Positions 55,103 through 61,203 of a DNA stretch of 64,000 bases are shown piece by piece. The translations under genes were made by a program, and so were the position numbers. The notes beneath the pieces are model-generated. The model made no database searches. It saw only the letters and a program-made list of their open reading frames with translations, and had not been told where the DNA came from. How positions within the stretch are numbered: position 1 is the first letter of the stretch; every line of letters starts with the position of its first letter. Source of the stretch: Pandoraea captiosa (GTDB taxonomy: Bacteria > Pseudomonadota > Gammaproteobacteria > Burkholderiales > Burkholderiaceae); the NCBI RefSeq assembly GCF_902459775.1, contig NZ_CABPSQ010000013.1, forward strand, positions 84,114-148,113, in the 5' to 3' direction.

Positions 55103-55656
55103 CACACGCTCCCGAACAGTGCGGCGGTGAGCGGATCACGGCGCGCGAGCGTGCCGCTCTCGATCTTCTTGCGCGTGTAGTAGCGACGGCGGCGAACGAA
55201 CAGTTCATGCGGGTCTTGCTTGGCCTTCCAGCGTTCCTGTGACTGCTGGCGCGTCAGCATGTCCGGACGCTTGGCGTTGGTGCCCGAGCCGATGCGGTAG
55301 ACCTTCTGCGCCGCTCCGGTGCGGGGATGGCGTTGAAAGTTGGCGATGTGCGCACGCTGTTCCGCGACCGCGCGGTCGAGCAGTTCGCGGGCCTGCTGCT
55401 CGGAGAGGTTCACGGCTTGCGCTGCCTGCTTGGCGGTCATGGACAGGCCATGAGCCATCACCTTGCAGAGTTCGGTCCAGCCGGGCGTAAGGCGAGGCTT
55501 CGCGCCGAGGCCAATCGCGCGCGCCTTGTGGCGGATGCGCTCCACCGGGCGACCGGGCAGGCGATGGGCCTGTGATTCAATCGTCTCTGGCTGAGCCCAG
55601 ATCTCGTGAAGGATGGCGACCTCGGCGTCGGTCCAGCGCATGTACGGGCGTTTCAT
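55102..55656 (-). CDS. Putative DNA-binding late regulator (position of Q)
   Basis: A 184-residue basic protein. The first 50 residues (MKRPYMRWTDAEVAILHEIWAQPETIESQAHRLPGRPVERIRHKARAIGL) have a Myb/SANT or GcrA-like helix-turn-helix pattern. A second HTH-like segment follows (MTAKQAAQAVNLSEQQARELLDRAV). The C terminus is strongly basic (VRRRRYYTRKKIESG). It lies directly after rusA, where lambdoid phages carry the late antiterminator Q, and before the terminase block. A regulatory role is therefore my inference, not a recognised family. Confidence 0.6.
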   Translation of the reverse strand: MKRPYMRWTDAEVAILHEIWAQPETIESQAHRLPGRPVERIRHKARAIGLGAKPRLTPGWTELCKVMAHGLSMTAKQAAQAVNLSEQQARELLDRAVAEQRAHIANFQRHPRTGAAQKVYRIGSGTNAKRPDMLTRQQSQERWKAKQDPHELFVRRRRYYTRKKIESGTLARRDPLTAALFGSV

Positions 55657-56204
55657 CGCTGATCCCCCGCGAACAGTCCCTGCTGCTGTGCCTGCAATGG
55701 CTCGATGACGACTTCGGTGCGCGGATTCTTCCGGTCGATGCCGTGAAACACGTGCTTCGCACGCACCTGCCGGTCGTTGACGTAGACGCCCTTCTGCACC
55801 AGCACGCGCTTCGCCTTCACGCCTGCCGCCTTCTGGTCCTTCGTCAGCTTCTCTGACTTGTACCGGTCCTGCATCACGTCGAGCACGATTGACTCGTCTA
55901 GGTCGGGACGCTCGCTGGCGTAGAAGATGTGCAGCGTCACGCACACTGGCCCAGTGAGCTGCACGCGGTAGCGCGGCGGGATCTGGGCCAGTGCGTCGCG
56001 CTCGTAGTCGCGGGCCTTGTCGGACTTGATGAGCATCGCCGGACGGTCGCCAAACTTAGCCACCTTGCGGCTGTTGGCCTTGCTCGCAGGTTCCCCGAGG
56101 ATCGTGAAGCGAATCACGCCGCCATCAAACGCGGGCGCGCGAGAGAGGTCCGGGAATTCGTCGGGCAACGCGGGGGCGCCCGGCATTTCGTCGAAGAGAG
56201 TCAT
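55653..56204 (-). CDS. rusA: RusA-family Holliday junction resolvase
   Basis: A 183-residue endonuclease that cuts four-way junctions made during phage recombination or replication. The acidic catalytic residues are in RPDLDESIVLDVM (D101, D103, D109) and VNDRQV (D144), with the basic KANSRKVAKFG segment near residue 45. The usual RusA is about 120 residues; the extra length is an N-terminal 28-residue leader and an insertion before the last Asp. It overlaps its neighbours by four bases on both sides. Confidence 0.87.
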   Translation of the reverse strand: MTLFDEMPGAPALPDEFPDLSRAPAFDGGVIRFTILGEPASKANSRKVAKFGDRPAMLIKSDKARDYERDALAQIPPRYRVQLTGPVCVTLHIFYASERPDLDESIVLDVMQDRYKSEKLTKDQKAAGVKAKRVLVQKGVYVNDRQVRAKHVFHGIDRKNPRTEVVIEPLQAQQQGLFAGDQR

Positions 56205-56398
56205 TGGTCATCCTTGTCGGTGTACGGCAAGTTGCCGTCGAAGCTGGTCGGGCCGAGGATCGAACCCTGCACCGGTTCCTCGGATCGCTGGAAGTGGGCG
56301 CGGCAGAACCACGGGCCGCCGCCAGATGCGCTGAGGCTGATGGTTCCGTTCCACTGGCAGCCGGCGGCGGGGCAGCGGCGATCCACCGGGGCACTCAC
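56201..56398 (-). CDS. Small zinc-finger-like protein
   Basis: A 65-residue protein with C9-x4-C14 and C32-x2-H35 spaced like a small zinc-binding fold (RRCPAAGCQWNG...GPWFCRAHFQ). It overlaps the rusA start and the upstream stop by ATGA. Such proteins are frequent beside phage replication genes; the function is unknown. Confidence 0.65.
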   Translation of the reverse strand: MSAPVDRRCPAAGCQWNGTISLSASGGGPWFCRAHFQRSEEPVQGSILGPTSFDGNLPYTDKDDQ

Positions 56399-57165
56399 TG
56401 CTGACCCCGTTCGTAGGCTGCCACGCGTTCGGCGAGCTCACGCTTCGTCACCTGCGTGGCTTCGTGGCGCTCGCGAGCGATGCGGGACTCGTGAGATTCG
56501 CCGGCCGGGCCATTGCGCATGCGCTCGACCATCACCCGGAACTGCTCTTTCGCCTTGCGCGCCTCGTCGCTGTCGCTCTTGCTCGGCGCCGCGAGCAGGC
56601 CAACGTTCTGCGTCACCGGCGCGGCCAGCGCCGGGTATTTGCGCTCGACCTCGGCAGCGGAGATGAAGCCGAGCGCGATGGCCTTCTGGTCGGCGGCGGC
56701 GTCGGTCGTACGGTCGGTGCCAGGCGAGCGGATCACCGCCGGCTCGATCCCCGCCATCCGGTTCGCCTCGGTGATGCGGGTGTATGCGGCCTTGAACGCC
56801 ATGCGCGCGGCAACTTCGTCGCTCGCCAGCAGCTCGCGCGCCGAGTCGAACGCCTTCAGGATCTCGTCCGTGAGCCAGACCGTCGCGGCTTCATCGCTGG
56901 ACGCGAGCGCGATTGCCCATGCCTCGTCGGCTGCGATGCGCTGCGGGCCCGAGAACTCGAGGTGCTTCAGCAGCGCGGCGGGCGTCGGCGCGAACTCGGA
57001 CGAAGCCATGTGCAGGTCGATGGCGCGCGTCACGGCGCTGATCGGGTACGGCGTGAGCAGACGCACGAACACGTCGAAAACGCCCTTCGCCGGTGCGGGC
57101 TGGCGGGCGACTTCGTAGGCGACGGCGAGGGCTTGGGCGAGTGCTGGGCGGTCAGAAGGCGTCAT
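56395..57165 (-). CDS. Replication accessory protein, possible helicase loader
   Basis: A 256-residue protein. The N-terminal part (VFDVFVRLLTPYPISAVTRAIDLHMASSEFAPTPAALLKHL) resembles the helical domain of phage helicase-loader/G39P-type proteins. The rest is helical and charged (KEQFRVMVERMRNG, IARERHEATQVTKRELAERVAAYE). It directly follows the DUF1376 initiator gene, the position of lambda P. GAGG lies upstream of the ATG at 57165. Loader activity is inferred from place and pattern only. Confidence 0.6.
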   Translation of the reverse strand: MTPSDRPALAQALAVAYEVARQPAPAKGVFDVFVRLLTPYPISAVTRAIDLHMASSEFAPTPAALLKHLEFSGPQRIAADEAWAIALASSDEAATVWLTDEILKAFDSARELLASDEVAARMAFKAAYTRITEANRMAGIEPAVIRSPGTDRTTDAAADQKAIALGFISAAEVERKYPALAAPVTQNVGLLAAPSKSDSDEARKAKEQFRVMVERMRNGPAGESHESRIARERHEATQVTKRELAERVAAYERGQQ

Positions 57166-57173
57166 GGCGATCC

Positions 57174-58115
57174 TCAAGCGGTTGGCATGTCGATGGTTCG
57201 ATCGTCGGCGGCCGGCTCGTCAGCGAGCCACGACGCGACGTTCGCTGCGCTTTGCGCAAGGCGGGCATCCTGCGACGTCTGGCGCCGGCCGAGGCCGCCA
57301 GCGCTGGCAGGCTTCGACGCGTCGGCAATCCAGCCCTTCGCCGTTGCCAGCACGTAGCCGGACGAGATGTTTTCGTCGGGCTTTTTTTCCTTGACGTGCA
57401 GGCAGACGGCTTCGATGGTCGCGACCGTGATGCCAGCCTCTGCGGCGGCAATCACGCGCGGGTCGGCAGGCTGCGCCGAGATCGAGTGCCGGCGCATTGC
57501 AGCCGACAGCTCAGCAGGCGAAGCGCGCGCCGGGGCATCCGCCGATGCGTCGCGCGGGGTTATGCCTACAGCGTTCGTAGTACCCACAGGGTTTTGAGTG
57601 GGTAGTGGGGATTGGGGATTGGCTTCTGGTGTTTGGGTAGCCGTGTTGTCACGCGTGACACTTGGAGACTCGTCACGCTTTGTCACGCGTGACAGTTCTG
57701 CCTCTAGCTCGTGAGTTTTCGCCTTGAACGGCGGCACAACACCGTGAGCACGAAGTGCTTCAAACAGCGTCGCACGGCGTTCGCGTGAGCGGCGTTGCCG
57801 TTCGCGCTCGTTGGCTCGCTTCGTTTCGAGTGCGGGAGCCTGATCCCAGAATGCTTCGATGACTTCGTCGCAGCGCTTCTGTCGGAAGCCGTCGGCGCCC
57901 AACTCGAAATAGCGCTGCAACACGTAGTCCACGGCCTTCCGCTCAGCGGTCGACGTTGCGCGCGCGAGGCGATAGACCTCCTTCTTGTCAGCAGGCAACG
58001 GGCTTTCGTTCTGGTAATACTGATCGAGCAGGCGCGTGTAAGCGCCGTCTTCCAGCATCGAAAGGCTGACCGTGTCCCGGATGTAATCGCCGATGTGGCG
58101 CTCCCAGTAATTCAC
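57174..58115 (-). CDS. DUF1376 (YdaU-type) replication initiator
   Basis: A 313-residue protein with the DUF1376 signature in residues 1-90: NYWERHIGDYIRDTVSLSMLEDGAYTRLLDQYYQNESPLPADKKEVYRLAR. A Pro/Thr/Asn-rich linker (about 145-205) leads to a second helical domain (DPRVIAAAEAGITVATIEAVCLHVKEKKPDENISSGYVLATAKGW). Such proteins stand in the lambda O position and may bind the origin. The start codon is GTG. An origin may lie within the linker-coding DNA, but I could not identify iterons. Confidence 0.82.
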   Translation of the reverse strand: MNYWERHIGDYIRDTVSLSMLEDGAYTRLLDQYYQNESPLPADKKEVYRLARATSTAERKAVDYVLQRYFELGADGFRQKRCDEVIEAFWDQAPALETKRANERERQRRSRERRATLFEALRAHGVVPPFKAKTHELEAELSRVTKRDESPSVTRDNTATQTPEANPQSPLPTQNPVGTTNAVGITPRDASADAPARASPAELSAAMRRHSISAQPADPRVIAAAEAGITVATIEAVCLHVKEKKPDENISSGYVLATAKGWIADASKPASAGGLGRRQTSQDARLAQSAANVASWLADEPAADDRTIDMPTA

Positions 58116-58118
58116 GGC

Positions 58119-58199
58119 TCACCCCCTCCGACGCAGAACGAACCACGTCACGCCGACCAGGCAAACGATGGGCACCGCGGCAATGAGTTCGGCGGTCAT
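58119..58199 (-). CDS. Membrane peptide of 26 residues
   Basis: A short frame coding for MTAELIAAVPIVCLVGVTWF followed by VLRRRG: one hydrophobic helix with a basic cytoplasmic tail. GGGGAG lies ten bases before the ATG, and it fills the gap between cII and the DUF1376 gene. Other phages carry similar tiny membrane peptides here. The role is unknown. Confidence 0.42.
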   Translation of the reverse strand: MTAELIAAVPIVCLVGVTWFVLRRRG

Positions 58200-58201
58200 G
58201 G

Positions 58202-58522
58202 TCAGGCTCCCCGAATCCGGCGTTCCTGCTGGCGCGTCTCGAGGTACTTGAACGCCATGCTTTCGAGCGCGGAGAGTTCGGCCTGATCGATCACCAGGCA
58301 GTCCACGGGCACGACCTGCAAGCCGAACGTGGCGAGCATCTTGGCCCAGTCAGGCAGATCCTCCAGACGCCGGCTGATCGTGCTGGCCGACACGCCCATG
58401 CAAGCCGCAGCACGGGCCTGCGTGACGCGTGCAACGGCGCGCAATACCTCCGCCTCGACGCGTGCAGCCGCCATGCGTGTGCTTTCAGCCTCGTCGGCTG
58501 AAACTGTTTCCGGGGTGGTCAT
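58202..58522 (-). CDS. CII-like transcriptional activator
   Basis: A 106-residue protein of the phage CII family: RVTQARAAACMGVSASTISRRLEDLPDWAKMLATFGLQVVPVDC corresponds to the CII helix-turn-helix and following helix. It should activate the lysogenic promoters (for cI and int) early in infection. It lies directly after cro with ATGA overlap, as in lambda. Confidence 0.85.
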   Translation of the reverse strand: MTTPETVSADEAESTRMAAARVEAEVLRAVARVTQARAAACMGVSASTISRRLEDLPDWAKMLATFGLQVVPVDCLVIDQAELSALESMAFKYLETRQQERRIRGA

Positions 58523-58737
58523 GCGGCCACCTGTTCGGACTTGACTTCGGCAGCCCTTTTCTTTGCTCGCACGCGGAAGGACTTGATTTTTGTACTGGTG
58601 CTCGAACGCGGGTCGGCGTGCTCACCGCTCAAAATTCGGCTGATGGTGGCCTGAGAAACGCCGGTCTTCGCTTCGATCTCTTTTTGCGTAGCGCCCGCCG
58701 CAATGCAGCGCTCGAGGTGTTCCTTTGCGGTAGACAT
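58519..58737 (-). CDS. Cro-like repressor
   Basis: A 72-residue HTH protein (ATQKEIEAKTGVSQATISRILSGEHADPRSSTSTKIKSFRVRAKKRAAE). It is the first gene on the leftward early transcript and faces cI across a 111-bp gap with the operator palindrome. A basic C terminus is the usual Cro-type dimer/DNA contact. It is expected to repress cI and allow lytic growth. Confidence 0.85.
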   Translation of the reverse strand: MSTAKEHLERCIAAGATQKEIEAKTGVSQATISRILSGEHADPRSSTSTKIKSFRVRAKKRAAEVKSEQVAA

Positions 58738-58765
58738 GGATAGCTCCGAGATGGGTGATGCTCGG

Positions 58766-58793
58766 ATTTTATACGAAATCGTATGATCGTCAA
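58766..58793 (-). promoter_or_regulatory. Leftward early promoter (pR type) with embedded operator
   Basis: On the minus strand TTGACG (58788-58793) and TAAAAT (58766-58771) are 16 bp apart. The palindrome ATACGAAATCGTAT at 58771-58784 lies between them, so a repressor there would block this promoter. Confidence 0.75.
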
Positions 58794-58806
58794 TACAAAA
58801 ACGGAT
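58771..58806. promoter_or_regulatory. CI/Cro operators in the cI-cro region
   Basis: Perfect 14-bp palindrome ATACGAAATCGTAT at 58771-58784. A weaker copy ATACAAAAACGGAT at 58793-58806 matches it at 11 of 14 positions. Identical sequence at 60038-60051 supports the operator role. Confidence 0.75.
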
Positions 58807-58848
58807 AATTTGTTGCGCGATACAATGCGCTCACGCATAGTCGCGGGC

Positions 58849-59580
58849 ATGTCAAACGCAATAAAATCAAGGGTCGCCGCGAATATTGAGTGGCTAATGA
58901 ATCGCCGTGGGGTGAACGGAAATTCTTTGGCCGTCGAACTCGAAAAGCGCGGCACGCCAGTTCCCCAGCCCACCATCTTCCGCATACTCTCGGGGGAAAG
59001 CCGAGATCCGCGCACGAGCAGCCTCCAGCCAATCGCCGAGTTCTTTGGCGTGACTGTGGCCGACCTGCGCGATCACGATTTCGTGAGTACGGGTTACAAG
59101 TCGGTGGGAGGTCTGAAGCCGGGCATGCATTCGGTCGTGTCGGCAGATGACACTGATGAACCTACGGGAGCAATCCCGTACTGGTCGGCCAAGGGATCGT
59201 GCGGCGGTGGATCCCTAAACTACGAAGAAATGGCGAAAGGACATCTGATCAAGGAAGCGAGCTTTTTCAAAAAGTACAATTTGAAACCTGAAAATGCGGT
59301 CGCCGTCTATGCGGATGGGAATAGCATGGCGGACTTCATCGTTGATGGAGATATCGTCATTTTCGATCGCTCAAAAAACGAGCCGCGAAGCGGGAAAATT
59401 TTTCTCATAGATCATCCAGATGGCTTGCGAATCAAGCAGCTGCGGCGCCAGGTGGATGGATCATGGGTTCTGGAAAGCCGAAACCCAGACAAGCGGAACT
59501 ATCCGGACGAGCTGATCCCGGAAGGGCGCGGAGAACTGCTGAAGCTTTGCGGTGAGTTCGTCTATAGACAGGGCGGGTGA
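58849..59580 (+). CDS. CI-type repressor (S24 family)
   Basis: A 243-residue repressor that keeps the prophage silent. The N-terminal HTH (about 5-75) includes SLAVELEKRG and PQPTIFRILSGESRDP. The C-terminal S24 domain has catalytic Ser159 in ADGNSMADFIVDGD and Lys196 in DGLRIKQL. Cys118-Gly119 (KGSCGGGS) is the predicted autocleavage site on RecA activation. I chose the ATG at 58849 because a TACAAT -10 lies at 58821-58826; the frame opens at 58783, upstream of that promoter. Confidence 0.92.
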   Translation: MSNAIKSRVAANIEWLMNRRGVNGNSLAVELEKRGTPVPQPTIFRILSGESRDPRTSSLQPIAEFFGVTVADLRDHDFVSTGYKSVGGLKPGMHSVVSADDTDEPTGAIPYWSAKGSCGGGSLNYEEMAKGHLIKEASFFKKYNLKPENAVAVYADGNSMADFIVDGDIVIFDRSKNEPRSGKIFLIDHPDGLRIKQLRRQVDGSWVLESRNPDKRNYPDELIPEGRGELLKLCGEFVYRQGG

Positions 59581-59581
59581 G

Positions 59582-59995
59582 ATGGAAAAACTTCTCATAG
59601 CGTTCTCAATCGCCATCGTGAGCACGGGGGCGTTTGCGAGTTGGGACGAGTCGATCAAACCAGGGACGGAAGGAACACCATCCGAACTGACATTTTCGAA
59701 AGCATGGTCCGCGCAGTGTTCCGATACCGCGGGTCGGGACCACAACAGGCTCGCTACTTGTGAAGCGTATCTGCTAGGCGTACTCGATTCGATCAAGTCC
59801 CAGGGGCGGACGGCCGAGTGTCAGCGGATCGTCGCGGACGTTTCTTTCAAGGTTCCCGTCATAGCGAACGCTGTTTCAAAAATGGCCGAAGGAGCATCGC
59901 CCATGACGTATACGGCCACCTTGGTCGAGCGGGCGGTGAGTGAAATGATCCCTCTGAAGTGCCGAATGCCGTCGAAGCCATCACACGCAGTTTGA
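59582..59995 (+). CDS. Secreted Rap1a/Tai-like protein (moron)
   Basis: A 137-residue protein with a signal peptide (MEKLLIAFSIAIVSTGAFA, cleavage before SWDE). The mature part has the Rap1a/Tai-type pattern: a Cys followed by a YLLGVLDSIK helix, a middle helix, and a closing ERAVSEMIPLKC with paired Cys. Family members bind and neutralise type VI secretion amidases or act in the periplasm. It starts one base after the cI stop, so it is expressed in the lysogen. The assignment rests on pattern, not strong motif identity. Confidence 0.65.
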   Translation: MEKLLIAFSIAIVSTGAFASWDESIKPGTEGTPSELTFSKAWSAQCSDTAGRDHNRLATCEAYLLGVLDSIKSQGRTAECQRIVADVSFKVPVIANAVSKMAEGASPMTYTATLVERAVSEMIPLKCRMPSKPSHAV

Positions 59996-60000
59996 AAGAC

Positions 60001-60025
60001 AAGCCCGCTAACCGCGGGCTTTAGT
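60001..60025 (+). terminator. Terminator of the cI transcript
   Basis: Eight-base arms AAGCCCGC and GCGGGCTT with a five-base loop, then a short T-rich tail. It ends six bases after the Rap1a-like gene stop and stands before the second early promoter. Confidence 0.8.
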
Positions 60026-60037
60026 TTGCAAAAAATA

Positions 60038-60099
60038 ATACGAAATCGTATTGACATCGTAATTCGCTTTCGTATAATTGCCTTCATACACTTTCGTAT
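60038..60099. promoter_or_regulatory. Three operator copies at the rightward early promoter
   Basis: ATACGAAATCGTAT (60038-60051), ATTCGCTTTCGTAT (60062-60075) and ATACACTTTCGTAT (60086-60099) have starts exactly 24 bp apart. They flank and cover the promoter elements, like lambda OL1-OL3. Confidence 0.8.
60051..60078 (+). promoter_or_regulatory. Rightward early promoter (pL type)
   Basis: A perfect TTGACA (60051-60056) and a perfect TATAAT (60073-60078) with a 16-bp spacer. It overlaps two operators and is 31 bp before the first ATG of the recombination operon. Confidence 0.88.
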
Positions 60100-60109
60100 A
60101 GAGGGCACC

Positions 60110-60511
60110 ATGAACGCACCCCTACCGCACCGCGCGGCACGACGCCCGGCGAACTTCAAGCCGGTCATCCCGAGCCCGCAGTCTCCCGAATTCGCCGCGC
60201 TGGTCAGCGAGCGCGTCTCCCTGATCAAGCGCGCGTGTCTGATCGCGGATGTCGTCGAAGTGCTTGGCGCCCTTCCCGATCCGGCCGACATGACGGTGAT
60301 CTGCGCCGCGTATCGCGCGGGCTGCCCTGACGTCGCACTTGGCCCGGTTTTGCCTCGCATTCTCGAGCGCGAATGGAGGCAACTTGCGGACAGCGAGATC
60401 ACGGCCGAGCTGAACAAGCGCGCATCTGGCCTTGTCGCCGACGACTGGATTCCTGGGTATGTGACGGCCCGCGAGATCGCTATCGCGCAGATGGAGGTGT
60501 GCCATGGGTGA
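60110..60511 (+). CDS. Early phage protein of unknown function (133 residues)
   Basis: The first gene of the rightward early operon. A basic N terminus (MNAPLPHRAARRPANFKPV) is followed by a helical region (LIKRACLIADVVEVLGALPDPADMTVICAAYRAGCPDVALGPVLPRILERE). GAGGG lies six bases upstream of the ATG; the open frame to 60026 covers the promoter and is not real. First early genes in this place are often antitermination or host-takeover factors. No family is recognised. Confidence 0.7.
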   Translation: MNAPLPHRAARRPANFKPVIPSPQSPEFAALVSERVSLIKRACLIADVVEVLGALPDPADMTVICAAYRAGCPDVALGPVLPRILEREWRQLADSEITAELNKRASGLVADDWIPGYVTAREIAIAQMEVCHG

Positions 60512-60737
60512 CATCGCCGAAATGATGCTCGACGGCACGCTGTGCGAGGGATGCGGGACGTACCTCGGCCGTGCCGACAGTTTCCCCCAACGCTGCCGAA
60601 GCTGCGCGAAAGATGGCTGGTCCGGGGTAATCCAGCCTCAGAAGGTCACCTGCCAGCACTGCGGGCGCCGCGTGAAAGCGTCGGGCCTGACCGATCACAT
60701 CCGTGATGTACATCCCGAGCGAGGTGAACAGGTATGA
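60504..60737 (+). CDS. Small zinc-finger protein (Cys4 plus C2H2)
   Basis: A 77-residue protein with two metal sites. C14-x2-C17 pairs with C31-x2-C34, and a C2H2-like finger follows: C50-x2-C53-x11-H65-x4-H70. It would bind nucleic acid or protein. It overlaps the preceding gene by eight bases and the next by four. Eukaryote-like C2H2 spacing in a phage protein is uncommon but known. Confidence 0.72.
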   Translation: MGDIAEMMLDGTLCEGCGTYLGRADSFPQRCRSCAKDGWSGVIQPQKVTCQHCGRRVKASGLTDHIRDVHPERGEQV

Positions 60738-60946
60738 GCGAGATCAACAACGGCGGCCCGGCGTTTCCGAGCCACGGAACGATGGGCGAAGTGACGCACG
60801 AGGGCATGACCTTGCGTGATCGATTTGCCATCGCTGCGCTGCCTCAGTTGCAGTTCAGCCATCACGACGAATACACCTTGGACGCTATCGCGACGCTGGC
60901 TTATCAGCAAGCCGACGCCATGATCCGCGCGCGAGGTGCCGCATGA
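60734..60946 (+). CDS. Small conserved early phage protein
   Basis: A 70-residue protein, NNGGPAFPSHGTMGEVTHEGMTLRDRFAIAALPQL... The motif GGPAFP followed by GMTLRDxFA is found in a widespread but uncharacterised phage family (often annotated as hypothetical). It ends with a helix LDAIATLAYQQADAMIRAR. It overlaps both neighbours by ATGA, so the early genes are translated as one chain. Confidence 0.75.
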   Translation: MSEINNGGPAFPSHGTMGEVTHEGMTLRDRFAIAALPQLQFSHHDEYTLDAIATLAYQQADAMIRARGAA

Positions 60947-61185
60947 CCCCCGACTACTGCGTTCGCTGTGGCCGCCAAGGCCACACGTCCGACGAGTGCG
61001 CTCTGCGCTTCCGCAAGCCTGTTCCGACGTTCATGGAGCGCGTCGACCGATTCGCTACGCGCCGGCTGTATCTGGCTGGCACGCTCGCCGCTGTCGTCCT
61101 GATCTGCCTGTACGGCGTCGTCTGCACGCTCGACATGCAAGACGCCATGCGCGCCGTGCAGCCCGTCGTTTTCCGTTCTGTCTGA
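60943..61185 (+). CDS. Zinc-knuckle membrane protein
   Basis: An 80-residue protein. Residues 6-19 (CVRCGRQGHTSDEC) are an exact C-x2-C-x4-H-x4-C zinc knuckle, as in retroviral nucleocapsid and other nucleic-acid-binding proteins. A membrane helix follows at about 42-61 (LYLAGTLAAVVLICLYGVV). This places a nucleic-acid-type finger on the inner membrane. The function is not known. It starts in the stop of the preceding gene (ATGA). Confidence 0.72.
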   Translation: MTPDYCVRCGRQGHTSDECALRFRKPVPTFMERVDRFATRRLYLAGTLAAVVLICLYGVVCTLDMQDAMRAVQPVVFRSV

Positions 61186-61203
61186 CCAACCTACCGAGAC
61201 ACC

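Noticed and set aside
60026-60109. Upstream extension of the first early protein
   Set aside because: It would be encoded over the operators and promoter, before the predicted transcription start.
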